Below, piece by piece: positions 1 to 5,370 of a stretch of DNA of 63,651 nt. The position numbers and the translations under genes were made by a program. The stretch's first letter is position 1. Each line of letters begins with the position of its first letter. The DNA comes from a virus. The stretch is taken from positions 1 to 63,651 of IMG/VR virus record IMGVR_UViG_3300027754_004967; one strand, given 5' to 3'. The notes under the pieces are model-generated. The model saw only the letters and a list, made by a program, of their open reading frames with translations. It was not told where the DNA came from and ran no database searches.

Positions 1-2
1 GC

Positions 3-317
3 CGTCTAAGCGATGATTCTTTGAAGCAAAATGCGTGCTGGGGATCCGGCTCCGACCGGGTCGACGTCATCGTGGCTGGGTCGCGACTTGATCTTGTTCC
101 AGACGGAGAGGGCTACAGGATCAGCGCGGCGCGACTCGGTGGAATCTGGTATGAATGCGATGGGAAAATTCCTGACGGCGATTTTGAGCCCGTTCTCTTC
201 TGCCGTCCGAGCGGGGATCATTCGATCATAACAAGCTCAGGGATTGTTCAGGGGACGAGGATGATGATCGCTCCTGTCGCTCATGCAAGGGCGAGCAGTC
301 GATCGATCGAGATCTAG
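3..317 (+). CDS. Hypothetical protein, 5' end outside window
   Basis: This frame is open from the first complete codon to a TAG at 315-317, giving at least 104 residues, so the gene probably begins upstream of the window. A TTG at 21 could be an internal start but has no obvious ribosome binding site. The product is a small mixed alpha/beta protein with Trp, Cys and Asp/Gly-rich turns. I see no signal peptide, membrane segment or known catalytic motif. It reads in the same direction as the genes that follow. I do not recognise the family; the call as coding rests on frame length and residue composition. Confidence 0.5.
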   Translation, partial: RLSDDSLKQNACWGSGSDRVDVIVAGSRLDLVPDGEGYRISAARLGGIWYECDGKIPDGDFEPVLFCRPSGDHSIITSSGIVQGTRMMIAPVAHARASSRSIEI

Positions 318-385
318 AAAAATTGCAAAACTTGTGCAAACGTGACGCGAGTGTGGTATATTATGTTCATAAGGAAAAGATTGGC

Positions 386-598
386 ATGCTTACCACGGAT
401 CAAGTCTCTGCTCGGCAGTCCACCATCGGACATTACGGATTTCACTATCCTGATTTTAGCGTTGCGGAGGTTGAGATCCCAACGGGCACTCGTCTTGAAG
501 CCTTCAGCTGGTCTCCCCAGCTCGGTCATCAAGCTTTCAAGTGGGAGAGAGATTCTGGATCGATCGTCATTTGGATCGAATCTGAAAAGCTTAAGTAA
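386..598 (+). CDS. Small hypothetical protein (70 aa)
   Basis: I chose the ATG at 386 because an AAGGAA ribosome binding site sits about 9 bases upstream; an in-frame TTG at 323 would overlap the likely promoter region. A TATATT element at 357-362 could be the -10 box. The 70-residue product is rich in aromatic residues and ends in a Ser-Glu-Lys tail. It has no membrane segment or cysteine motif. It lies between a partial hypothetical gene and a homing endonuclease gene. The function is unknown. Confidence 0.45.
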   Translation: MLTTDQVSARQSTIGHYGFHYPDFSVAEVEIPTGTRLEAFSWSPQLGHQAFKWERDSGSIVIWIESEKLK

Positions 599-666
599 TC
601 TCCTTCGGACCATGGTGAAACAGGATATCGCAGAACTTGAATACTTAGTCAAGGTAAGGAGTTCAA

Positions 667-1422
667 GTGATTTGTGAGAACTGTTCAGCAGAACACTCGG
701 GAAGCTATGGGAGTGGAAGATTTTGCAATTCCAAGTGTGCAAGAGGTTATTCTACAAAGACAAAGCGAGCTGAGATCAGCAAGAAAGTCTCAGCATCCAT
801 TAGACGTGCCCATGGAACGGACTTGCTGACATGTCCGTCCTGTCAGTCCCAGTTCTCATGGGATCATTTTGCGACTGCAGCTGAAAAACTTGGCACAAAG
901 GAAACTAAGTTTTGCAGCAAGACTTGCAAACGAGCAGCGAAAGATTCTCAAAATTGTTCTCCTGTTTTTCGACAGAAAATGTCAGATGCCGCGGTCAGGA
1001 GACTAGAGATGGGAGACGTTTGGTTTGGGAAGCAGAATCACATTGAAGCTTTCGGAAAGTCGATAAGGTGTGACTCTCTTCTTGAGAGAAGCTTTGTTCT
1101 AATGATGTCAAGAAACTCACTCATCAAAGATGTAAGAAGATCTGGCGTTTGGATTCCCTACGCGGATGACGAAATCAAGCGACAATACAATCCTGACTTT
1201 GTTGTTGAGTTTTCTGACGGGACTCTTGCAGTCGCTGAAGTCAAATCTGAAAGAATAGGAAAACGCGACGTCTGGGAAGATTACAGAAAGAAGTCAGAGA
1301 TCAAGCGCAGACTCCTTGAGGATTACGCAGCTTCCAACGACATGAAATTGATCTGGTACACTCAGAAAACTTCTCCACAAACTTATAAAGAAGTTTGTAA
1401 ATGCGTTTCACCTGTAGTATAG
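667..1422 (+). CDS. Putative homing endonuclease, PD-(D/E)XK type with zinc fingers
   Basis: The 251-residue product begins with a cysteine-rich finger (CENC near residue 3, FCNSKC near residue 19) that closely matches the N-terminus of the HNH endonuclease at 11619. A second finger (CPSC near 55, FCSKTC near 80) follows. The C-terminal half carries a nuclease-like core: LLERSF around residue 140, NPDF around 174 and AEVKSE around 189, which resembles a PD-(D/E)XK active site rather than HNH. The GTG start at 667 is preceded by TAAGGAG. It lies 39 bases upstream of an atypical tRNA-Arg-like gene, as the other three endonucleases of the window lie 5' of tRNAs. Such enzymes normally make site-specific breaks that spread their own gene; the target here is inferred to be the tRNA locus. 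A TnsA-like or Vsr-like role is an alternative. Confidence 0.7.
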   Translation: MICENCSAEHSGSYGSGRFCNSKCARGYSTKTKRAEISKKVSASIRRAHGTDLLTCPSCQSQFSWDHFATAAEKLGTKETKFCSKTCKRAAKDSQNCSPVFRQKMSDAAVRRLEMGDVWFGKQNHIEAFGKSIRCDSLLERSFVLMMSRNSLIKDVRRSGVWIPYADDEIKRQYNPDFVVEFSDGTLAVAEVKSERIGKRDVWEDYRKKSEIKRRLLEDYAASNDMKLIWYTQKTSPQTYKEVCKCVSPVV

Positions 1423-1423
1423 T
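1395..1423 (+). promoter_or_regulatory. Sigma70-like promoter for the tRNA cluster
   Basis: TTGTAA at 1395-1400 and TATAGT at 1418-1423 are separated by exactly 17 bases. Transcription would start near 1431, just before the first tRNA-like gene. The same architecture occurs before the tRNA-Leu at 10656. The element overlaps the end of the upstream endonuclease gene. Confidence 0.45.
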
Positions 1424-1461
1424 ATCAATGTGGTTGGAACAAACCAAGCACTCTTCGGAAC

Positions 1462-1538
1462 GTCCTCATACCGGCTTCGTTTCCTAAACGAAGTACCGTA
1501 ACTGGATTATGCTGGTTCGAGTCCAGCTGAGGACGCCA
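1462..1538 (+). tRNA. Atypical tRNA-Arg(CCT)-like gene lacking a D-arm
   Basis: The acceptor strands 1462-1468 and 1528-1534 pair over 7 bp, and C1461-G1535 could extend this. The T-arm at 1511-1527 is canonical with loop TTCGAGT, and CCA is encoded at 1536-1538. An anticodon-type hairpin (1476-1492) has loop TTCCTAA, giving anticodon CCT (Arg, AGG). There is no room for a D-arm before it. Instead the hairpin can extend to about ten base pairs through CGG 1472-1474 with CCG 1496-1498, and the variable region is about 18 bases. It may be a decayed tRNA, a tRNA whose 5' half was remodelled by the upstream endonuclease, or a tRNA-like RNA. Confidence 0.45.
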
Positions 1539-1542
1539 CTTT

Positions 1543-1637
1543 GAACATGGACGGCGGGTGTACAGTATCCCATGCAAATGGGGAGCACAGCTGAACCGGG
1601 ACTGATGACGCTGTACGAGCTCCGGGTCTCCATGTTC
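1543..1637 (+). ncRNA. Candidate structured RNA between tRNA genes
   Basis: The segment is closed by a 9-bp helix (GAACATGGA 1543-1551 with TCCATGTTC 1629-1637). Inside are a CCCAT/ATGGG hairpin with a GCAA tetraloop (1569-1582), a ten-pair interrupted helix (1582-1591 with 1610-1623, bulge ACGA), and an alternative GTACAG 1560-1565 / CTGTAC 1611-1616 pairing. It lacks a T-arm and CCA. The 1569-1582 hairpin contains T-GCA-AA as in a tRNA-Cys anticodon loop, so a remodelled tRNA is possible. The function is unknown. Confidence 0.35.
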
Positions 1638-1647
1638 TTTCTTCAAT

Positions 1648-1721
1648 GCTTCGCTGGCCTAGCGGTCGGGCAACTGCCTTCCAAGCAGTCTAGACCAGTT
1701 CAACTCTGGTGCGAAGCTCCA
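1648..1721 (+). tRNA. tRNA-Gly(TCC)
   Basis: A complete cloverleaf with a 7-bp acceptor (GCTTCGC/GCGAAGC), anticodon stem ACTGC/GCAGT and loop CTTCCAA gives anticodon TCC. The 3' CCA is encoded. It reads GGA codons (and GGN by wobble). Confidence 0.96.
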
Positions 1722-1737
1722 CTTCAAAACTCAATAT

Positions 1738-2009
1738 GCCCGATTAGCTCAGTTGGTTAGAGCAACGGACTGTCAAATGGCAGCTTTGGTGGGTAACCAC
1801 CATCGAAAAGATCGTAAATTCGGTGAACTCCCTGTCGAAAGACGAGACAACGCCGAGCCAAGCCCGAAAGGGAAGGTGTAGAGACTGTAATCGATCCATC
1901 CCACCGGGATGATGGCACAGTCCAGACCACGAACGGTGAGAACCGGCGATGAAAATCGAAGTGGCACGTAATCCGTGGGTCCCCTGTTCAAGTCAGGGAT
2001 CGGGCGCCA
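1738..2009 (+). tRNA. tRNA-Asn(GTT) interrupted by a group I intron
   Basis: Exon 1 (1738-1773) and exon 2 (1969-2009) join to a 77-nt tRNA. The acceptor is GCCCGAT/ATCGGGC, the anticodon stem ACGGA/TCCGT, the loop CTGTTAA with anticodon GTT, and CCA is encoded. The intron lies between anticodon positions 35 and 36. The junction was placed from the P1 helix (CTGTC with GGCAG, U-G wobble at the 5' splice site) and the terminal G at 1968. Confidence 0.92.
1774..1968 (+). ncRNA. Group I intron in tRNA-Asn (195 nt, no ORF)
   Basis: The conserved group I core is readable: a P element near AAATTCGGTGAAC (1817-1829), a Q element near CAACGCCGAGCCAAGC, an R element with GTAGAGACTG, and an S element CACAGTCCAGACC. 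P2 is TGGTGG-GTAA-CCACCA and the last base is G1968. The size and tRNA anticodon-loop location resemble the small IC3-type introns of bacterial tRNAs. Self-splicing would be needed to make tRNA-Asn. It carries no endonuclease, so mobility would depend on a trans-acting enzyme. Confidence 0.9.
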
Positions 2010-2016
2010 TATCAAT

Positions 2017-2107
2017 GAGACCGAGCCTGGCGGGCACACCCGACGGGGTGCAGGTTGGTTCAATTCCAACGGGGTCAAACGTGGTTCGAATCCACGCGGT
2101 CTCATCA
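2017..2107 (+). tRNA. tRNA-like RNA with two T-arm-like hairpins
   Basis: Acceptor-like strands GAGACCG (2017-2023) and CGGTCTC (2097-2103) pair, and a canonical T-arm (2080-2096, loop TTCGAAT) precedes the 3' strand. A second five-pair hairpin at about 2054-2070 has loop TTCAATT, which would give anticodon CAA if it is the anticodon arm but also looks like a T-loop. A long hairpin GCAC-A-CCC/GGGTGC with loop GACG takes the place of a D-arm. CCA is not encoded (TCA). It could be a degenerate tRNA-Leu or a tRNA mimic. Confidence 0.38.
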
Positions 2108-2109
2108 CT

Positions 2110-2223
2110 TTCCCACCCCAGACCGCCGGATAACCGGCACCACTCGCAACCAGTGGTATCTGCGTTAGCACGGTCAGAAAGTTTGAGGCTTCAGTCTCAT
2201 TCGCGCAGATTAAGGGGTGGGAA
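2110..2223 (+). ncRNA. Candidate structured RNA with pseudoknot potential
   Basis: A 10-bp closing helix joins TTCCCACCCC (2110-2119) to GGGGTGGGAA (2214-2223). Inside are hairpins 2125-2138 (loop ATAA) and 2139-2157 (six pairs, loop CGCAACC), plus a hairpin around 2184-2199. ATCTGCG (2158-2164) pairs with CGCAGAT (2204-2210) and GACCG (2121-2125) with CGGTC (2171-2175); these two helices cross, implying a pseudoknot. There is no open reading frame of note. The function is unknown. Confidence 0.4.
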
Positions 2224-2247
2224 TTAACAAACAACAGCGGAGACAAA

Positions 2248-2553
2248 ATGATTTACGAAATCGTGATCGTTGCCGACACAAACGATGCTGACTACGTCAC
2301 AAAGATAAGTGACATTACTCCTGGCGAACTCGAACGATTTACACCTCTGATTGCAGAGATTGCAAAAGTCAAGCACTACAATTGGGACACTTCGGCGTAT
2401 GGAGATGATGAAGACAAGCCAGAGATCATGTATTCTCAGTTTGCCGAGCTGGTGGAGGAATTTGGGGAGTTTGTCCCGCACGGCGAACACGGTGTTCACA
2501 CCATCAAGTCTATTGTTTATTACGAAAAGCCCACAAAGATTGTTCTTCTTTAA
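2248..2553 (+). CDS. Conserved-looking phage hypothetical protein (101 aa)
   Basis: The ATG at 2248 has GGAG about six bases upstream. The product is acidic and soluble with a likely beta-strand start (YEIVIVAD) and a run of Asp/Glu around residues 52-58. It has no cysteines, signal peptide or recognised domain. It stands alone in the tRNA cluster between a structured RNA and a new promoter. I do not recognise the family. Confidence 0.7.
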   Translation: MIYEIVIVADTNDADYVTKISDITPGELERFTPLIAEIAKVKHYNWDTSAYGDDEDKPEIMYSQFAELVEEFGEFVPHGEHGVHTIKSIVYYEKPTKIVLL

Positions 2554-2562
2554 ATAAAAACC

Positions 2563-2591
2563 ATGCAAACCGCCCGCGGGCATGTTATAAT
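2563..2591 (+). promoter_or_regulatory. Sigma70-like promoter upstream of tRNA-Ile
   Basis: ATGCAA at 2563-2568 and a perfect TATAAT at 2586-2591 are spaced by 17 bases, and TG one base before the -10 gives an extended -10. Transcription would begin near 2598 and read the Ile-Arg tRNA genes. Confidence 0.5.
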
Positions 2592-2658
2592 AAGAACATA
2601 AGCTGGATCGGATCGGACGCCACTAAGAATCTGCTCATTAGATGACCACTACCATTAT

Positions 2659-2734
2659 AGGCGGGTAGCTCAGCGGTCAGAGCAGGTGGCTTATATCCAC
2701 CCGGTCGTGGGTTCAATCCCCACCCCGCCTACCA
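2659..2734 (+). tRNA. tRNA-Ile(TAT)
   Basis: Complete cloverleaf: acceptor AGGCGGG/CCCGCCT, anticodon stem GGTGG/CCACC, loop CTTATAT with anticodon TAT (AUA codon), T-loop TTCAATC, CCA encoded. Long complementary segments flank it on both sides (2601-2617 and 2800-2822). Confidence 0.94.
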
Positions 2735-2755
2735 ATGCCAATGATCGTAAGGCCT

Positions 2756-2817
2756 GATTCCATTAGATGGGTTCTCCTGAATTAACAGGGCAATACTATG
2801 ATCCAGCTAATGGAATC
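2756..2817 (+). ncRNA. Long hairpin element between tRNA-Ile and tRNA-Arg
   Basis: GATTCCATTAG (2756-2766) pairs over 11 bp with CTAATGGAATC (2807-2817), and an internal CCTG/CAGG hairpin sits near 2776-2789. The 3' arm can alternatively pair with a segment upstream of tRNA-Ile: AGCTGGATC 2601-2609 with GATCCAGCT 2800-2808. It may be a processing or regulatory element. Confidence 0.35.
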
Positions 2818-2851
2818 CGATCTGACACTCTGGAAAGACAGAGAACTTCTT

Positions 2852-2928
2852 CTCACCATAGCTCAGCTGGATAGAGCAGCAGCCTTCTAAGCTGCGGGTC
2901 ATTGGTTCGAATCCAATTGGTGAGGCCA
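2852..2928 (+). tRNA. tRNA-Arg(TCT)
   Basis: Acceptor CTCACCA/TGGTGAG, D-arm GCTC/GAGC, anticodon stem GCAGC/GCTGC with loop CTTCTAA (anticodon TCT, AGA codon), T-loop TTCGAAT, CCA encoded. Confidence 0.97.
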
Positions 2929-2946
2929 TTTCGTTGAAGGTTTACG

Positions 2947-3024
2947 ATGAAACTTCTATCAGTAATTTACCAGCTTGTGAGAGCGATTCACCGCGCTCTG
3001 AGGTGCTTCGGAAAGTCAAAGTAG
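2947..3024 (+). CDS. Possible 25-aa peptide
   Basis: An ATG at 2947 follows GAAGG by seven bases and reads 25 codons to TAG at 3022-3024. The peptide is basic and amphipathic (for example LVRAIHRALRCFGK). The DNA also forms an AGAGCG/CGCTCT hairpin, so it may not be coding. I list it with low confidence because it is the only frame in the gap. Confidence 0.22.
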   Translation: MKLLSVIYQLVRAIHRALRCFGKSK

Positions 3025-3025
3025 A

Positions 3026-3046
3026 GGGGGCGTAGCTCAGCTGGGA
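3026..3046 (+). pseudogene. Orphan 5' half of a tRNA-Ala gene
   Basis: GGGGGCG followed by TAGCTCAGCTGGGA reproduces the acceptor strand and D-arm start typical of bacterial tRNA-Ala, then the similarity stops. It does not pair with the 3' acceptor strand of the intact tRNA-Ala downstream. The HNH gene begins about 50 bases later and ends inside that tRNA-Ala. The fragment looks like the left remnant of a tRNA gene split by insertion of the HNH gene. Confidence 0.5.
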
Positions 3047-3097
3047 AAACTTCAAATTTGATTGCAATTTATTTGCTCTCCCAGAATAATTAGGTTT

Positions 3098-3673
3098 ATG
3101 TGGACATGCAAACATTGCAAGAATAATTTTGAGTTTGATTCTTTGTCTGATAAAGCTAATCACTCTAGATGGTGCGAAAAAAATCCAAAAAAAGAAAACA
3201 CTGAGAGCTTAAAACTCGCGCAGTCACTTTCAGTAGAAAAAAGACTTGGGCCGATTCAAGAATTTGAAGTCTTTTGCGAGACTTGCTCCAAACTCTTTAT
3301 GATTAAAGAGAGAGCAAAGAAATTTCCGTCTAAAGAAAAATACTTTTGCTCAAGAAGCTGCGCAAATTCTTTAGGCGGAAAAGCAAAATCAGAAAAATAC
3401 AGGATCAATGAACCGAAGCATTACGTAGCTATTGCGTGGAAATACCATGATAAAGTTTGCTGCGTTTGCGACGAAAATAAGATTGTAGCTGTTCATCATT
3501 GTGATGAGAATCACGACAATAATGATCCAAAAAATCTAGTTCCTCTTTGTCCAACTCATCATCAGTACATGCATAGCAGATACAAAATCGAAATACAAGA
3601 TAAAGTTCAGAAATACATCAATGATAAATGGGCTGTAAGTGTTGTCGGGGGCACACGGGCTTTGCAAGCCTGA
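3098..3673 (+). CDS. HNH homing endonuclease overlapping tRNA-Ala
   Basis: The 191-residue product has an N-terminal zinc finger (CKHC near residue 4 with a later His and Cys), a second finger (CETC near 63, FCSRSC near 87), and an HNH core near residues 133-160: AVHHCDENHDNND followed by LCPTHH. CCVCD at about 122 and CPTHH supply likely zinc ligands. I chose the ATG at 3098; an in-frame TTG at 3062 has no better binding site. The last 15 codons lie inside the tRNA-Ala gene and the stop TGA is in its anticodon arm. HNH homing enzymes nick or cut a specific site and are copied in by repair. The DNA is AT-rich compared with nearby genes, which fits transfer. Confidence 0.85.
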   Translation: MWTCKHCKNNFEFDSLSDKANHSRWCEKNPKKENTESLKLAQSLSVEKRLGPIQEFEVFCETCSKLFMIKERAKKFPSKEKYFCSRSCANSLGGKAKSEKYRINEPKHYVAIAWKYHDKVCCVCDENKIVAVHHCDENHDNNDPKNLVPLCPTHHQYMHSRYKIEIQDKVQKYINDKWAVSVVGGTRALQA

Positions 3674-3704
3674 AGGACCGGTTCGATTCCGGTACGGTCC
3701 ACCA
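3630..3704 (+). tRNA. tRNA-Ala(TGC), 5' half shared with HNH gene
   Basis: The acceptor GGGCTGT/ACGGTCC pairs with two G-T wobbles, one of them G3-U70, the known tRNA-Ala identity pair. The D-arm is GTG/CAC, the anticodon stem CGGGC/GCCTG, loop TTTGCAA (anticodon TGC), T-loop TTCGATT, CCA encoded. The 5' half is unlike typical tRNA-Ala and is also the 3' end of the HNH coding sequence. Confidence 0.82.
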
Positions 3705-3742
3705 TTCAACAATCGCACGAGAGTGCACAATCAAGGAGAAAA

Positions 3743-4051
3743 ATGCGTAACTTCACGATCTCTGCTTTTGCAGTCGCAGCTCTGGCCCTTGCTGGCTGCC
3801 ATCATGACGATGACAAGGACGACGACACTGTTACCTGCCCTCAGGATACTGCTGGTCAGGACACTGCCGTGACCGATCCGGTTGACACCGCGGACACCAG
3901 CGGTGGCGATACTGCCGATACTTCGACTCCGCAGGATACGGCGTCCCAGGATACCGGGGCTGACACTGGTGCTGGTAGCGACACCGGCGCAACTGATACT
4001 GGCGCTTCCAGCGACACTGGTTCCGGCGGCACCGACACCTCGGCTCCCTAA
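3743..4051 (+). CDS. Asp/Thr-rich lipoprotein (102 aa)
   Basis: The ATG at 3743 follows AAGGAG. Residues 1-18 form a lipoprotein signal peptide ending in the lipobox LALAGC, so the mature protein would be lipid-anchored at Cys19 in the host envelope. An acidic stretch (HHDDDKDDD) follows, and the rest is low-complexity repeats of D-T-A/G/S. This composition is familiar from lipoproteins of marine Myxococcota-like bacteria. Related small lipoproteins occur at 5515 and 10788. Possible roles are receptor masking or exclusion of other phages, which is inference only. Confidence 0.85.
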   Translation: MRNFTISAFAVAALALAGCHHDDDKDDDTVTCPQDTAGQDTAVTDPVDTADTSGGDTADTSTPQDTASQDTGADTGAGSDTGATDTGASSDTGSGGTDTSAP

Positions 4052-4059
4052 CAGATTTT

Positions 4060-4151
4060 GGGAGAGCTGCTAGGGCGGTGGTCTAGCGACGAGCTGTAAA
4101 CCCGTTCCCTCAGGGCAAACACTGTCAGTTCGAATCTGACCTCTCCCACCA
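4060..4151 (+). tRNA. tRNA-Tyr(GTA)
   Basis: Class II tRNA with acceptor GGGAGAG/CTCTCCC, loop CTGTAAA (anticodon GTA), a long variable arm with CCC/GGG, T-arm GTCAG/CTGAC and encoded CCA. The anticodon stem has one mismatch. Confidence 0.92.
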
Positions 4152-4156
4152 TCGAA

Positions 4157-4232
4157 GGACTATAGCTCAGTTGGTTAGAGCTAGCGTTTCATACACACTC
4201 GGTCACTTGTTCGAATCAAGTTAGTGCCACCA
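4157..4232 (+). tRNA. tRNA-Met(CAT) (or Ile2) with bulged acceptor
   Basis: Loop TTCATAC gives anticodon CAT. The D-arm GCTC/GAGC and the T-arm ACTTG/CAAGT with loop TTCGAAT are good, and CCA is encoded. The acceptor pairs as GGACTA with TAGTGCC only if the G at 4226 is bulged, and the anticodon stem has one C-A mismatch. It could be an elongator Met tRNA or a lysidine-modified Ile tRNA. Confidence 0.85.
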
Positions 4233-4233
4233 T

Positions 4234-4308
<75 letters not shown>

Positions 4309-4312
4309 CATT

Positions 4313-4389
<77 letters not shown>

Positions 4390-4395
4390 CATGAC

Positions 4396-4479
4396 GCGCG
4401 GATGGTGGAATGGTATACACGCAGGTCTTAGAAGCCTGTGCCTGACGGCTTGAGGGTTCAAGTCCCTCTTCGCGCACCA
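4396..4479 (+). tRNA. tRNA-Leu(TAG)
   Basis: Acceptor GCGCGGA/TTCGCGC, anticodon stem CAGGT/GCCTG, loop CTTAGAA (TAG, CUA codon), long class II variable arm, T-arm GAGGG/CCCTC, CCA encoded. Confidence 0.96.
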
Positions 4480-4546
4480 CCTATAAAATTAGAAAGTTGA
4501 TTAACCTGAATCAATCGTATGAGTATATTTAGAACCGAGGGTTCGA

Positions 4547-5329
4547 ATGTTTTCATGCGACTGTGAGTTTTTGACAGATTCTCTTAGAACTTTAAGGAGT
4601 CATTACGCAGCAAATCACGGCAGCGGAATCTCTTTCTTTGAAAAGTTCGATGACGTAATCACTTCCAATTGGGAAGATTTCCCACAAAGAGCGATTCGCT
4701 CGTTCTTACTTTGGAAGTCAAATTACAAATGCACGTCATGTGGATACGAAAAAACACGAGAGTGCGGTGCTTCGATACTTGAAGTTGATCACATCGATGG
4801 AAATCATGATAATAACTCTTTAAGTAACCTTCGCATTCTTTGCCCAAACTGTCACGCTCTAACTCCAAAATATCGAAATTGGTCGAACAAAGGAAACGAA
4901 AAGCATGCTTCATCACTAAGACCGGGTAATGCTGGTTATAATGAAAGGCACAAGACCCAAGAAGCGAAGAGATTTGAACGACAACTCAAAATTGAAACGA
5001 AGAAAGCTCAGACGACTGAGATAAAACGTGATAAGAAGAAAGTTTTTCGAGAGTTTGAAAAAACTAAGATTAACTTTCAGGAAAGGTTTATTCAAAAAGT
5101 GAATGAGCTTCATCAATCTAAAGAGATTGACTTTTCAAAGTATGGATGGGTTCAGTTATTAGCTGAACGTTGTAATGAACATCCACAAGTCGTCGGTCGT
5201 AGAGTTCGCTCACTAATGCCTGATTTTTATCTTGAACATTGCTTCAGCAGAAGATATAATCATTACATCAAGAATATGGAGAGCATCCGGCCAGATGAGG
5301 AAACAGCCTTGAAAACTGTCGCGGGTTAA
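4547..5329 (+). CDS. HNH homing endonuclease overlapping tRNA-Ser(TGA)
   Basis: The 260-residue product starts with a C2H2-like finger (CDCEF near residue 4, HYAANH near 21). CTSCGY (about residue 64) begins the nuclease domain, whose HNH core is VDHIDGNHDNN (about 83-93) then LCPNCH (about 103-108). A long Lys/Glu-rich, probably helical linker (130-200) leads to a C-terminal DNA-binding-like segment. The final 17 residues are encoded inside the tRNA-Ser gene and the TAA stop is in the tRNA variable arm. Just upstream, an ACCGAGGGTTCGAAT string resembles part of the tRNA-Pro gene nearby and may mark an insertion boundary. It is probably a free-standing mobile endonuclease. Confidence 0.87.
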   Translation: MFSCDCEFLTDSLRTLRSHYAANHGSGISFFEKFDDVITSNWEDFPQRAIRSFLLWKSNYKCTSCGYEKTRECGASILEVDHIDGNHDNNSLSNLRILCPNCHALTPKYRNWSNKGNEKHASSLRPGNAGYNERHKTQEAKRFERQLKIETKKAQTTEIKRDKKKVFREFEKTKINFQERFIQKVNELHQSKEIDFSKYGWVQLLAERCNEHPQVVGRRVRSLMPDFYLEHCFSRRYNHYIKNMESIRPDEETALKTVAG

Positions 5330-5366
5330 GAGCCCGTTGTGGGTGCGAGTCCCACGCTCTCCGCCA
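5278..5366 (+). tRNA. tRNA-Ser(TGA), 5' part shared with HNH gene
   Basis: Acceptor GGAGAGC/GCTCTCC, D-arm TCC/GGA, loop CTTGAAA (anticodon TGA), long variable arm CGGG/CCCG, T-arm GTGGG/CCCAC, CCA encoded. The anticodon stem has one C-A mismatch. The first 52 bases are also the end of the HNH coding sequence. Confidence 0.88.
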
Positions 5367-5370
5367 TCTT

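Noticed and set aside
611-676. A 21-codon frame from the ATG at 611
   Set aside because: It lacks a good ribosome binding site, overlaps the start of the endonuclease gene and shows no distinctive composition.
1543-1637. Hammerhead ribozyme, because CTGATGA occurs at 1602-1608
   Set aside because: No GAAA core follows, and the three-helix geometry around a cleavage triplet cannot be drawn.
1425-2246. Minus-strand reading frames with strings such as RPQLDSNQH and WRPIPDLNRG
   Set aside because: They are antisense translations of tRNA T-arms, a known artefact, and overlap proven tRNA genes.
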